The notes: generated from the letters alone by a model not told the origin. A stretch of DNA of 64,000 nt from Breznakia pachnodae (GCF_030814225.1 NZ_JAUSUR010000001.1:868001-932000), one strand, 5' to 3'; numbered from the stretch's first letter, positions 7,908 through 17,242 are shown. A program made the numbers and translations.

Positions 7908-10184
7908 TTATTCATTTGCTTTTAACGCTGCAACCATATCAATCTTTTTTGCTCGTCGTGAGAACATAATACTAATCACCATTGTAATCACAAAGGTCAT
8001 TGCACCACACAATATCCATGTTTGTGGTGATATATACATTAAGATATCAATTGCATCCCCCATATCTGCCATAATCACCTTTATCAAAAAGGCTCCAAAC
8101 AGGAATCCAAATGGTATCCCTACGATTGCCAGATATAAATTTTGTTGGATTAATAACCAACGAATCTTCTTCGTTTTAAATCCTAATACTTTTAATGTTG
8201 CAAAGTCTCGATATTTTTCCATAAACGAAATAATACCCAAACAATATAAAACTATAAGTGCCATCAATACAGCGGCAAGAGCTAAGATATAAACTAATAA
8301 GTTCATCATCTCTAGTCGTTCATCCATTTCTGTTTCCAGCTGGTTCTGGCTCCATATACTACTGACTCCTTCATAACTATCATCCACTTTATCATTTGTC
8401 ACAAAGATACTTGGGTAGAATGTATAATCATTTTGTTCAAGAGTTGTTTGAGTCATGCTGATTCCTTGCGAAGTTGGAGCGTAATTAATGTAAGTAATTT
8501 CTGAACGAATCCATTCTTCTCCACCATAAATTCTCCAAGAAATCTTATCACCTTCTTCAACACCTAATAAGCTTGCCATCTTCTTACTAATACTTATATC
8601 TCCATCTTGGAGTTCTATTACTTCTTTACTTGAATCCAAAACTGAAGTTAATCCATAATCATCTTCATACACGCTAACACTGCCTGTTCTTCTTTGATCA
8701 TCAGCTTTGATTTCAATTGCCTGTTCCATAATAAATTCACCATCAAGTGAATTATCTAAGTGCATCATCTGTTCACCTGTAACTGTTTCATCAAACTTTA
8801 GTTGTGTTTTATAATGACTTAAATCCCTGAACTGCCAATCCATAAAATTATTCATACTGTCTAATATTCCAAATGCACACACTAATAATCCAGTACATCC
8901 AGCTATTCCTACTATCGCCATTGCTGATCTTGCTTTATTTCTAAAAATATCTCTTAGATTCCACTGATTAGAAAATCCTAAATGTTTCCAGAACCAGATT
9001 CTCTCTACAATACTTTTCTTCATTTTCTTTGTTGCCTGTAGTCGCATACCCTGTGCTGGTGATTCCTTTACATAAGAGCGACAAACTAGATACGTAATAA
9101 ATGTACACACTAGTACAAGTAGCATTGGTAGTCCTAGAAATGACCATGATAGTATTGGTGACCATGATGGCAGTGCAAATGATGAACTCATTGATGGATA
9201 GAATAAGTAAGAAAGTGTAAGTGGTCCTACAATAACACCTAGAACAGCACCAGCTAGTGAGATCACAAAACCATAAGAAAGATAATGAAATAGAATCTTT
9301 CGCTTCTTAAACCCTAACGCTTTTAGTGTACTAATAATTGGTCGCTGTGAACTAATCAGACGAATCATTGTTGTTAGTACGGATAAGACTGCAATTAACA
9401 GAAAGGCAATTGGAAATATTGAACCCATTGCTTCATGTTGGGCTACTTCACTTGCAAGTGTATTGTATGATGAGTGTTCATCACGTGTTACAATTGCACT
9501 CGCTTCACCATTTACAACATCTTCTATCTCGTTTACAGCATCTTTATAATTATCTGTATCCGTTGTAATTAATAATTCTGAATAATAAGATTGCACTTCT
9601 TCAGGAAGATTGCTTTTTGATATGTAGGCATAACCATAATTATTATGATTGGGAACTAAGTCACCTTCCTTAATATAATATACATAATCAGGTGCAGTAA
9701 TTAAAGCTGAAACCTTATAATCCAATTTCATTCCCATTACTTCAAACTCAATCGTATCTCCTACTTTAATATCGTGTGCATCTGCAAACAATTCAGATAA
9801 ATAGATACCTTCATTATCTTTATCAAACGTATCGCCTTCCATGACATAGGCTTGAGATATCTTATGATCATCTATTGCATTTAGTTTTAACGATGGATTA
9901 CCTTCCATTGTCATTGTTGCTGATAACTCCAACCGTTTTTCAATACCAGTTACACTATCAAGATTTTCTATCTCTTCTAAGTTATCTTCATTGAAGTTAC
10001 TACCATATACCCATATATTTGCAGCATTGGTATCATCATAGAAATTCTCTGCAATGGTTTCCATTCCAATATATTCTGCACTTACTCCTGCATAAACAAA
10101 GGAACCTAGAAAAACCATTAAGAAAATCGATAAAAACTGTATCTTGTGTTTGAAGATATCACGAAACATCTTTTTTCGTAACAT
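7908..10184 (-). CDS. FtsX/MacB-like ABC transporter permease
   Basis: Large membrane permease (758 residues) of the lipoprotein-release/MacB type. An N-terminal membrane anchor (FLSIFLMVFLGSFVYAG) and a MacB-like extracytoplasmic region are followed by a first FtsX block of three helices (about 250-380). A second extracytoplasmic loop and a second FtsX block follow (about 630-755). The ATG at 10184 overlaps the ATPase stop codon in TAATG and has AGGTGG seven bases upstream, so I prefer it to the ATG at 10190. Such exporters move peptides, lipids or drugs; the cargo is unknown. It is translated with the ATPase and probably repressed by the divergent TetR protein. Confidence 0.88.
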   Translation of the reverse strand: MLRKKMFRDIFKHKIQFLSIFLMVFLGSFVYAGVSAEYIGMETIAENFYDDTNAANIWVYGSNFNEDNLEEIENLDSVTGIEKRLELSATMTMEGNPSLKLNAIDDHKISQAYVMEGDTFDKDNEGIYLSELFADAHDIKVGDTIEFEVMGMKLDYKVSALITAPDYVYYIKEGDLVPNHNNYGYAYISKSNLPEEVQSYYSELLITTDTDNYKDAVNEIEDVVNGEASAIVTRDEHSSYNTLASEVAQHEAMGSIFPIAFLLIAVLSVLTTMIRLISSQRPIISTLKALGFKKRKILFHYLSYGFVISLAGAVLGVIVGPLTLSYLFYPSMSSSFALPSWSPILSWSFLGLPMLLVLVCTFITYLVCRSYVKESPAQGMRLQATKKMKKSIVERIWFWKHLGFSNQWNLRDIFRNKARSAMAIVGIAGCTGLLVCAFGILDSMNNFMDWQFRDLSHYKTQLKFDETVTGEQMMHLDNSLDGEFIMEQAIEIKADDQRRTGSVSVYEDDYGLTSVLDSSKEVIELQDGDISISKKMASLLGVEEGDKISWRIYGGEEWIRSEITYINYAPTSQGISMTQTTLEQNDYTFYPSIFVTNDKVDDSYEGVSSIWSQNQLETEMDERLEMMNLLVYILALAAVLMALIVLYCLGIISFMEKYRDFATLKVLGFKTKKIRWLLIQQNLYLAIVGIPFGFLFGAFLIKVIMADMGDAIDILMYISPQTWILCGAMTFVITMVISIMFSRRAKKIDMVAALKANE

Positions 10185-10888
10185 TACCATTCCACCTCAT
10201 CAATCATTAATGGTTGTTCATTCAGTGTCATCTTTTCAATTTCACCATTTTTTAAATAAATCACTCGATCTGCTGTTTGTGCAATCGTCGCATTGTGAGT
10301 AACAATAATTACTGTTTTATTTTCTTCCTTACAAAGATTATGCAACACCTTTAAGATATCTACTCCTGTTTTGGAATCTAAGGCACCTGTAGGCTCATCA
10401 CAAAGCAACATCAGTGGATCTTTACGAATTGCCCTTGCAATTGAAACACGTTGTTGCTCCCCTCCAGACAACTCTGCTGGGAACTGATGCATCTGTCTCT
10501 CTAAATGAACGGACTCCAGAATAGCCTCTGAAGTCCGTTTAGATTTTTTGATATCTTTTGTAATTGAAACATTCTCCAGAGCAGTTAGTGTTGGTATAAG
10601 GTTGTAGAATTGAAATACAAATCCTACATTATTCGCACGAAACTCTGTCAGTTGTGCATCATTGTACCCCTCTATGTTAGTTCCCTCCACTAAAATTTCT
10701 CCACTACTCGCCTGATCCATTCCACCAAGCAGATTCAGTAATGTTGACTTACCAGCCCCACTGGGACCTAAGATTACTACATATTCACCTTGGTTGATTT
10801 CAAAGTTTACATTATGCAAAGCATAGAACTTCTTATCACCTTCACCATATTGTTTACTTACGTTTTTAAACCGTATTAATTCTCTCAT
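10184..10888 (-). CDS. ABC transporter ATPase, LolD/MacB type
   Basis: Nucleotide-binding subunit of the exporter encoded by the next gene. It has Walker A GPSGAGKSTLL, signature LSGGEQQRVSIARA, Walker B LMLLCDEPTGALD, and the switch histidine in VTHNATIA. The ATG at 10888 stands six bases from AGGAGG (10895-10900); the ATG at 10894 abuts that site with no spacing. Length (234 residues) is typical. Its promoter region holds two operator-like palindromes shared with the divergent TetR gene. Confidence 0.92.
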   Translation of the reverse strand: MRELIRFKNVSKQYGEGDKKFYALHNVNFEINQGEYVVILGPSGAGKSTLLNLLGGMDQASSGEILVEGTNIEGYNDAQLTEFRANNVGFVFQFYNLIPTLTALENVSITKDIKKSKRTSEAILESVHLERQMHQFPAELSGGEQQRVSIARAIRKDPLMLLCDEPTGALDSKTGVDILKVLHNLCKEENKTVIIVTHNATIAQTADRVIYLKNGEIEKMTLNEQPLMIDEVEW

Positions 10889-10902
10889 AATCATCCTCCT
10901 GT

Positions 10903-10928
10903 AAAAGTTGAAACATATTTCATGTTTT
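10903..10928. promoter_or_regulatory. TetR operator, imperfect copy
   Basis: AAGTTGAAA-CATA-TTTCATGTT: same arms and same 4-bp centre spacing as the perfect copy at 10962-10985. It lies next to the ribosome site of the ABC operon, where binding would block it. Confidence 0.6.
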
Positions 10929-10961
10929 TAATTTACCATTATATTTCTCGTTCGTCAACAA

Positions 10962-10985
10962 AAAGTTGAAATTAGTTTCAACTTT
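10962..10985. promoter_or_regulatory. TetR operator, perfect copy
   Basis: AAAGTTGAAA (10962-10971) and TTTCAACTTT (10976-10985) are perfect inverted arms around TTAG. The site abuts the -35 box of tetR. A second, weaker copy lies 59 bp away toward the ABC genes. Confidence 0.75.
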
Positions 10986-11014
10986 TGACATTCCTCTTGA
11001 AAATCATTTAAAAT
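10985..11014 (+). promoter_or_regulatory. Sigma-A promoter of the TetR gene
   Basis: TTGACA (10985-10990), an 18-bp spacer and TAAAAT (11009-11014). It starts in the edge of the perfect operator, consistent with autoregulation. Confidence 0.6.
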
Positions 11015-11047
11015 AGATTATAGTAAAATTAGTAAAGAGGTATTTCT

Positions 11048-11671
11048 ATGGGTATAATCAAAGAACCAAAGCAAGAACGATCAATTGAAAAACGTAACAA
11101 AATATTAGAAGCTGGATACAAACTAATTCTAGAAAAAGGTTACTATAATACAAACACTGCAGAGATTGCCAAAGCTGCAGGTGTTTCTTCTGGAATCGTA
11201 TACCGCTACTTTAAAGATAAAAAGGATATTCTGCTACAAGCAATGCAGGCACATTTTGAAGATTTAATGTACAATCGAATATTTGTTCAATTTGAAAACT
11301 TAACATCCAAAGAAGAAATACCTGCTCTATTACCCAGTATCTTACAGTACTTCGTAGAAATGCATAATTATGGTCTAAAGGAAATCAATGAACTTACAGC
11401 TCTTGCCTTACTTGATGATGATGTACAAGAGTTTATGGAGTACTTCCGTAATCGTACCTGTACAGTTATTGAAGAAACAATGATTCGTTTAGGATATGGT
11501 GAAGAACATACGAAAGAAAAAGCATTTATGATCTGGCAACTAGCAAATCATCTTTGTGATGATTCTGTACTTGTCCGACATTTAAACTTAGATTTTGATT
11601 TTATTTTTCAACACTCACTTGAACAAATCATGGATATATTAGAATGCAAAGGCTTAGAACACACTTTCTAA
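11048..11671 (+). CDS. TetR/AcrR-family transcriptional regulator
   Basis: A 207-residue regulator with an N-terminal TetR helix-turn-helix: ILEAGYKLILEKGYYNTNTAEIAKAAGVSSGIVYRYFKDKKDIL (about residues 18-62) is the canonical pattern. The C-terminal ligand domain is divergent, as usual. AGAGG precedes the ATG by seven bases. It is divergent from an ABC exporter operon, with two matching palindromes between, so it most likely represses that exporter and itself. The inducer is unknown. Confidence 0.9.
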   Translation: MGIIKEPKQERSIEKRNKILEAGYKLILEKGYYNTNTAEIAKAAGVSSGIVYRYFKDKKDILLQAMQAHFEDLMYNRIFVQFENLTSKEEIPALLPSILQYFVEMHNYGLKEINELTALALLDDDVQEFMEYFRNRTCTVIEETMIRLGYGEEHTKEKAFMIWQLANHLCDDSVLVRHLNLDFDFIFQHSLEQIMDILECKGLEHTF

Positions 11672-11679
11672 GCCTTTTT
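11648..11679. terminator. Bidirectional terminator between tetR and the Ig-like gene
   Basis: AAAGGCTTAGA (11648-11658) and TCTAAGCCTTT (11667-11677) form a perfect 11-bp stem with an 8-base loop and flanking T residues. It serves the two convergent genes. Confidence 0.85.
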
Positions 11680-12767
11680 CAATTAAATTCTATAGTCCAC
11701 CTTTCACTTCCATCTGTATTACACCCACAAGTCCAAGCTCTATATCCTTTCAAATAATAAATACTATTTTTATTATCTATTTGCGCCTGTGCCCACTTTC
11801 TTGCATCAGATTCACTTTCAAATGCTAATCCTGTATTTCCTAATGGCTTAATTACCCACTCACACGTATCTGTATCATTACTTGTATAATATAGCTTAAC
11901 ACCTGCGACAGTGATAACACTGGTAGCTACTGGTTCCTCTATTGATTCTTTATGATTAGAGCTATCATTAGTTTCAGAATTCTCTAAAGAAGCATTACTT
12001 TCTATTTCTTGATTATTTTCATTATTTACACTCTCACTTGTTTCATCGCTGTTAAGAGCCACCACTTCTTCTCCCTCCACATTATTATCTTCATTTATTT
12101 CTTGTTGTATCACTGAAGCAATGAGATTCCCGTTTTCATCACGTTTACTTATAGTCATTGAAACACCATCTCGTAACGCTGTTTCTGTGTCAACAATTAC
12201 AATTTTTGAAGTCCTCTCTACAAAGTTACCATGAATATCCCAAGCAACAACATTTACCTCGTAAGTTCCAACTTCAGTAACATCTACATCTCCTATAACA
12301 CTTATTGATACATCACTAAGATCAATAGCTAAAAAATAGTTTTCCAAATTTACACTATTATTGGTCGCAATTATTACTTCATCATAAAAACTAACTAGTT
12401 CAGGAACTGTTGTGTCTTCAACAATGATTTCAAAACTTATTTCCTGACCATTATAGATTATAGATGCTTCATATTCACCTACTCCATATTCCAAAAGGCT
12501 AATCTTTTCTTCTCCTTTATCATAATCAAAGGTCATATTTAAATTAGTTGTAGTATTTATGATTATAATTTTATCTATTTCTTCATTCCTTCCATCTATA
12601 ATTTCGTCTAATTCTATCTGCATAGATTCTCCCAATTCGAATATAAATGAAGTATTTTTCAAAACTAATTCCTTATTATTAAATATAATAATTCCAAGAA
12701 TAATAACAATAACTGTAACAATTGCTCCACCATATACTATAAGTTCTTTATCTCTATTTATTTTCAT
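11679..12767 (-). CDS. Membrane-anchored protein with Ig-like (DUF5011-type) domain, ECF regulon member
   Basis: A 362-residue protein. One N-terminal membrane segment (IVYGGAIVTVIVIILGIIIF) is followed by extracytoplasmic Ig-like modules. DTTVPELVSF and VGTYEVNVVAWDIHGNFVERTSKIVIVD are typical of bacterial DUF5011-like Ig domains. An acidic, Asn/Ser-rich linker (about 205-275) leads to a C-terminal domain rich in Trp/Tyr with a CGC motif that I do not recognise. Start: ATG 12767 or TTG 12770; AAGGAG lies 8-11 bases upstream. It has its own promoter, identical in both boxes and spacing to that of the membrane-tethered sigma factor nearby, so it is probably a target of that factor. Function is unknown; a cell-envelope or sensing role is inferred. 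Confidence 0.8.
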   Translation of the reverse strand: MKINRDKELIVYGGAIVTVIVIILGIIIFNNKELVLKNTSFIFELGESMQIELDEIIDGRNEEIDKIIIINTTTNLNMTFDYDKGEEKISLLEYGVGEYEASIIYNGQEISFEIIVEDTTVPELVSFYDEVIIATNNSVNLENYFLAIDLSDVSISVIGDVDVTEVGTYEVNVVAWDIHGNFVERTSKIVIVDTETALRDGVSMTISKRDENGNLIASVIQQEINEDNNVEGEEVVALNSDETSESVNNENNQEIESNASLENSETNDSSNHKESIEEPVATSVITVAGVKLYYTSNDTDTCEWVIKPLGNTGLAFESESDARKWAQAQIDNKNSIYYLKGYRAWTCGCNTDGSERWTIEFN

Positions 12768-12810
12768 CAAATAATCATCTCCTTAACCATAAACCGTCTT
12801 ATTATAAACA

Positions 12811-12836
12811 AGACCCATTAAGTTTTAAAAAGTCTC
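12811..12836 (-). promoter_or_regulatory. ECF-type promoter, copy 2 (upstream of the Ig-like gene)
   Basis: Read on the minus strand: GAGACTTTTT (12836 to 12827), ten bases, GGGTCT (12816 to 12811). The same two boxes with the same 10-base gap lie upstream of the sigma gene at 17335-17360. The layout, GAGAC plus 16 bases plus GGTCT, resembles ECF promoters (GAAAC / CGTC). Confidence 0.7.
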
Positions 12837-12866
12837 TATTTTCTATGAACTAAAATCAAGCACAAC

Positions 12867-12896
12867 AAAGAGGATTGTCTTTACTAAATCCTCTTT
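12867..12896 (-). terminator. Terminator of the sigma factor-adhesin operon
   Basis: AAAGAGGATT (12867-12876) and AATCCTCTTT (12887-12896) form a perfect 10-bp stem with a 10-base loop. The T tract is short on the minus strand. It lies 68 bp beyond the adhesin stop. Confidence 0.65.
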
Positions 12897-12963
12897 CAAT
12901 TATTATAAATTTTATTCTAATTATCAGTCATTCATTAATTGATCAATTTATTGATAGGAACTA

Positions 12964-15915
12964 TTAAGAATTTATTTCTTTATTATGTTTTTTCAGCATC
13001 ATTAGTAATCCCATTAATGATAAGAACATTAGTCCTATGTATGTATTTATATTTGTAGTATCTGATGTACTAACTGCATTATTACTATTATCTCCTGCAA
13101 TACTTGGTTTTTGTGTAAGTTCAAGTTCTTGCTTCGTATAGTACAATCTTAAAGTTAAGCTACTATCAGCTAACACAATTCCACTCTCAATTGTTTCAGA
13201 AATTGTCTTATCTAATTTATAACCTACAAACACTTTTGCATCCGCATTAACACTTGCTCCTATAGTCCCAGCTATTGTATCAGACTCTTTCAATACATAA
13301 CTACCATCTGATTGTTCCAGATAATATTCAACTTTATATGTTGCTTCAGTAGGTGCCACACTTGGATTCTTTTCCAAAACATAATACAAACGTAACACTA
13401 AACTTCCATCATGTGCAACAACCCCACTTTCTACAGTTAACGAATGAGTTGCATCATGTTTATGAGTTGTATATGTCTTTACGGTTGCACTTACATTACT
13501 GCCAGCAGTTGCAATAAACAAATCGCTTGAATCTAATTGGAATGATCCATCTTTTTGTTCAAGATAATGCTCTACTTTATAATCAACATCATCTAAGCCA
13601 TAATATAATCTCAATACAAGAAATCCATCTCCTGCAATTATACCAGCACCTATTGTATCAACATGAGCAGTATCTAATTTATAACCAGTATATGTTTTCG
13701 CTACAGCTACCACTGTGTGTCCTGTTGTTCCAGTTAAACTCTCTGTATCTTGTAATACATAGCTTCCATCTGATTGCTCTAGATAATGCTCCACTTTATA
13801 AGCGATATCTGTATTTGCAGACCACTGTGCTACATAAGTAATATCTTCAGTTACTGTGGAACTAACTACTGGTGACCATCCTGTAAATGTATATCCAGCA
13901 TTACCTGAAGGTTTCCCATCACTTGCTACTGCTCCACTGTATGCTGGTGTAGCAGTATTAATTACTACATTATTATGAGTAATTATACTAAATGTACCTT
14001 GAGTCCCTGGATCATATACCACATCATATTTATATTTCACATTAGTCATATAGACTGTTTTACCTTCAGGTTCAGTCGAACTAATCGTGAATTCTTCTGA
14101 AACCACTTTTCCTAATCCTGTATCATAACCATCTGAATTTGGTAAGTCATACTCACTACTGTATGCATCTTGTTGAACAAAACGATATGTTCCATCTCCA
14201 ATTGCAGTAGTATCTACATATCCATTGGTACTAATTGTATCTCCAGACCATCCATTATAATCTACCCAATTTATGCCATCATGTCTTTGAAGTTTCATTG
14301 AAACACCATTTAAGAAATCAACTGTGTCCACATCAGTTAACCATACTCTTGCTTTACTTGCATCTACCGTTGCAACCGATCCACTAATTCCCTGAAGTGT
14401 ACCTTTCCCAGTAAGTGAACTCTCATTGCCCCCTTTTGTGACAATTGCTGTATTCGTTTTCTCTGTATCAACAATTACCTTGTCATAACTCTCACCGATT
14501 CTCACCATATACTTAACAACATGTCCATTAATTACATTTCCATCTCCATAAACATCAGTAAAATATTGAACTAATGCAGCCCGATCACTTTCAGCATAAT
14601 ATCCATTTGATATACAAGCGTTTGCTGCTATTGTTGCAAAGTTTGGATCTATATCTGAATATCTTAACCCATTATCTCCAATATCACCAAAATATACCAC
14701 TACTGTATGTATACCATTACTATCCTCATAAACACCCCATTCCAACGGGTTTAAACTATTTTTAAAATCATCATAAGACTGCCCACTTGTTTGATAAACT
14801 CTTGTGAAATAAGATGTAATTGCAAACTCTCGTGCAGTTGCTGATGCTGCTGCTCCACTAGTTAAATCAAAGGGTGCTGCTATAGTATACGAAACTATAA
14901 AATTACCATCAAATTTTCCACTTAAAGTATCTTCAAGATACATATCTTCAATCATTGTGAAATTTTGCCCCAATGGTTGCTGTGTCAATTCAAAAATTTT
15001 CTCATTATTAAGTGAAATTAACCAACGAATAGTTGAGTTTGATGGCAGTGTAGCAACTTTAGAATTATTTGGGCTAATAGGATATAATGTGTATTGTTTA
15101 AAGGTTATGTTTTTGGGGATTGTCCCTATTATTACATTCTGTGTGACTCCAAGCATTGTTCCATTATAAAGTGCACTTTCACCAGTAATAAAAGTCCCTT
15201 CAATATATTGCTTCCCTTCTGCATTTTCATTCAATCTTACTTCAATTTTACTAGCATTAATTCGCCATTCCCCTATTTCGATATCATTTTCATCAGTAAA
15301 AACTTCCCAATCCGAATTTGACATTGCCCAATAGCCACTTGTTTGATTCGTTGGGAGTGATGCAATGGTAAATGTATCATTTTCATGTAAAACTGCTCCA
15401 CCTGTTGTTGATAAACTCCAATCAACCTTTAATTGATAATTGTACCCTGGAGTTGCTTGATTTGTTGTTGACAATGGGAGTTCATTTGAATCTAATATAT
15501 CCCAGTCTTCCACCACAACATCTGCGGTATAATCCGTAACAGCCCTAGCAAGATCACTTCGATCAACCGTTTTCACTCCATCAACTGTTACTGTTTTTGT
15601 ATATTCATACTTTTTATTAGTACCATCAAAGTATGAAACATAAAAATCATATGTTCCATTCTCTAATACATTATAATTTAAATCTGTAAGGTCCATTGCA
15701 TTCCCATCTGGATCTTTAATTGATTCTACTGTATATTCTTCATCAATACTTGTTAAATCTAGTGAGATTACTGCGTTTTTATTATCTTCACCATAAGTAA
15801 CTTCACTACGAATATCAAATTGCTCAACTGCTGATATTGTAGGTGCCCCAAAACTTGTCAACAATATAAAAGCGGACAATACCACTTTCCATGTTTTATT
15901 TAATTTTCCCTTCAT
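12964..15915 (-). CDS. Surface adhesin-like protein with InlB and three MucBP repeats
   Basis: A 983-residue secreted, anchored protein. A signal peptide (about 1-29) and a long N-terminal region (30-620) of unrecognised fold are followed by an InlB/Listeria-Bacteroides repeat (about 625-700, YTFTGWSPVVSSTVTEDITYVAQW). Three MucBP repeats follow, starting near 703, 777 and 857, each opening with YKVE(H/Y)YLEQ(S/K)DGS. A serine/threonine linker, a C-terminal membrane helix and KKHNKE end the protein. There is no LPXTG; STSDTTN stands before the helix. MucBP and InlB repeats are known in mucin- and host-binding proteins. GGAGGC precedes the ATG. It lies 10 bp after the tethered sigma gene, so it is co-transcribed and presumably ECF-controlled. 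Confidence 0.88.
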   Translation of the reverse strand: MKGKLNKTWKVVLSAFILLTSFGAPTISAVEQFDIRSEVTYGEDNKNAVISLDLTSIDEEYTVESIKDPDGNAMDLTDLNYNVLENGTYDFYVSYFDGTNKKYEYTKTVTVDGVKTVDRSDLARAVTDYTADVVVEDWDILDSNELPLSTTNQATPGYNYQLKVDWSLSTTGGAVLHENDTFTIASLPTNQTSGYWAMSNSDWEVFTDENDIEIGEWRINASKIEVRLNENAEGKQYIEGTFITGESALYNGTMLGVTQNVIIGTIPKNITFKQYTLYPISPNNSKVATLPSNSTIRWLISLNNEKIFELTQQPLGQNFTMIEDMYLEDTLSGKFDGNFIVSYTIAAPFDLTSGAAASATAREFAITSYFTRVYQTSGQSYDDFKNSLNPLEWGVYEDSNGIHTVVVYFGDIGDNGLRYSDIDPNFATIAANACISNGYYAESDRAALVQYFTDVYGDGNVINGHVVKYMVRIGESYDKVIVDTEKTNTAIVTKGGNESSLTGKGTLQGISGSVATVDASKARVWLTDVDTVDFLNGVSMKLQRHDGINWVDYNGWSGDTISTNGYVDTTAIGDGTYRFVQQDAYSSEYDLPNSDGYDTGLGKVVSEEFTISSTEPEGKTVYMTNVKYKYDVVYDPGTQGTFSIITHNNVVINTATPAYSGAVASDGKPSGNAGYTFTGWSPVVSSTVTEDITYVAQWSANTDIAYKVEHYLEQSDGSYVLQDTESLTGTTGHTVVAVAKTYTGYKLDTAHVDTIGAGIIAGDGFLVLRLYYGLDDVDYKVEHYLEQKDGSFQLDSSDLFIATAGSNVSATVKTYTTHKHDATHSLTVESGVVAHDGSLVLRLYYVLEKNPSVAPTEATYKVEYYLEQSDGSYVLKESDTIAGTIGASVNADAKVFVGYKLDKTISETIESGIVLADSSLTLRLYYTKQELELTQKPSIAGDNSNNAVSTSDTTNINTYIGLMFLSLMGLLMMLKKHNKEINS

Positions 15916-15925
15916 TTTTTGCCTC

Positions 15926-17242
15926 CTATTTTACTTCTATTTCTAATAGATTATTTGCGTTATCTCTTATATAAAATTTATGTGTCGCAAACCGATCATT
16001 TTTAAATGTAATCGAGTTTGCTTGCTCATCATAAACGAAACTATCTGCTAATGATTCATTATAATAGTATTTAATACTGTCAGGATTTACTCCTGATATA
16101 TCATCACTTAAATAAATAATATAGTTTTCATTTTTTGAATCTGAGATTACTAAAGGACTATGTTTATCAATATTATTTATTTCAATCATATGAGAATCTA
16201 CGATTTTCCCTTCATGCTCCACTTCAATTACATAGGTTCCATTAGTATGAATCGTAGTTGTATTTTCATTATTGACTAAAATTTGATTATAGTTATCGCT
16301 GCTTAACTCAATCAATAAGTCTATACTTTTATTTGTATATTCCTTTTCATATTCAACACTAACAATTTGTGCAATCGCTACAACATCTTCCTTTTTTTCA
16401 TCAATTACAGTGGTCTCTATTTTTTCTGGTTCCTGCGATTGATCTGGTGTGTTTAACCACAGTGCACCTCCACCTAGTAGCGTTAATATGACACCTCCAC
16501 AAATCATAGCCTTCGTGAAAATCGAAAAGCCACTACCAGTTGTCACTACTGCTACTTTACTCAACACTTCCTGTAATTGAAGACTTACACTTTGTTCACT
16601 TATATTTCTGATAGGTTCAAACAATAGTGTATATGTTTCGCTTAACGCTGCTGGTGTTATTAGTACTAACACGTATGGTGTTTGTACACCCTTTGATTTT
16701 AAGTCTGTTCTTAAAGCTTCTTTGATTCTAACAAGTCGGGTAGATACAGTAGCTTTTGGTATGTCTAATATATCTGCTATTTCTTGTAACTTTAACCCTT
16801 CAAAGAATCTTAATAATGCAACTTCTTTTAATGGTTCACTCAACGTATCGATTGATTCACTAAGAATTTCTTTTACACGATTATTTTCAATTTCTTCCAT
16901 TATTCCAATACTTTTTGTGTCTGCGAAATCTTCAACTGTTATATCACCCCCAAGATCTGATATTTTCATTTTCTTTCGATTCTGATTTTGGCACATACGA
17001 TAGGTCATACGATATAGCCATGTATAAAATGCTTCAGGAGCTCTTAGACCATTAATACTTTTATAAACTCTTATAAATACATCTTGCGCAATATCCTTAG
17101 CAATCTCTTCATTTCTAAAATACTGTAATGCTATAAAATAGACATGACGATAATAAAAATGATATATTTCAGAAAATGCTTCGGAATCTCCATTAATTGC
17201 ACGACTGATTACTTCATTAGAAATATTTTTTTTGTTTTCCAT
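15926..17242 (-). CDS. ECF sigma factor fused to a membrane helix and extracytoplasmic domain
   Basis: A 438-residue membrane-tethered sigma factor. Region 2 is at about 15-90 (FSEIYHFYYRHVYFIALQYF, AQDVFIRVYK, FYTWLYRMTYR). Region 4 is at about 128-182 (LSEPLKEVALLRFFEGLKLQEIADILDIPKATVSTRLVR). A linker reaches one membrane helix at about 244-263 (KAMICGGVILTLLGGGALWL). Residues 270-438 should lie outside the cell and look Ig-like at the end (DDISGVNPDSIKYYY, FYIRDNANNLLEI). ECF factors are normally under 200 residues with a separate anti-sigma partner; none is adjacent here. It heads an operon with the adhesin and carries an ECF-type promoter that also occurs before the Ig-like gene, indicating autoregulation. 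The signal sensed is unknown. Confidence 0.88.
   Translation of the reverse strand: MENKKNISNEVISRAINGDSEAFSEIYHFYYRHVYFIALQYFRNEEIAKDIAQDVFIRVYKSINGLRAPEAFYTWLYRMTYRMCQNQNRKKMKISDLGGDITVEDFADTKSIGIMEEIENNRVKEILSESIDTLSEPLKEVALLRFFEGLKLQEIADILDIPKATVSTRLVRIKEALRTDLKSKGVQTPYVLVLITPAALSETYTLLFEPIRNISEQSVSLQLQEVLSKVAVVTTGSGFSIFTKAMICGGVILTLLGGGALWLNTPDQSQEPEKIETTVIDEKKEDVVAIAQIVSVEYEKEYTNKSIDLLIELSSDNYNQILVNNENTTTIHTNGTYVIEVEHEGKIVDSHMIEINNIDKHSPLVISDSKNENYIIYLSDDISGVNPDSIKYYYNESLADSFVYDEQANSITFKNDRFATHKFYIRDNANNLLEIEVK

Noticed and set aside
12964-13050. LPXTG sortase signal in the adhesin
   Set aside because: No LPXTG or close variant precedes the C-terminal helix; only STSDTTN is present.
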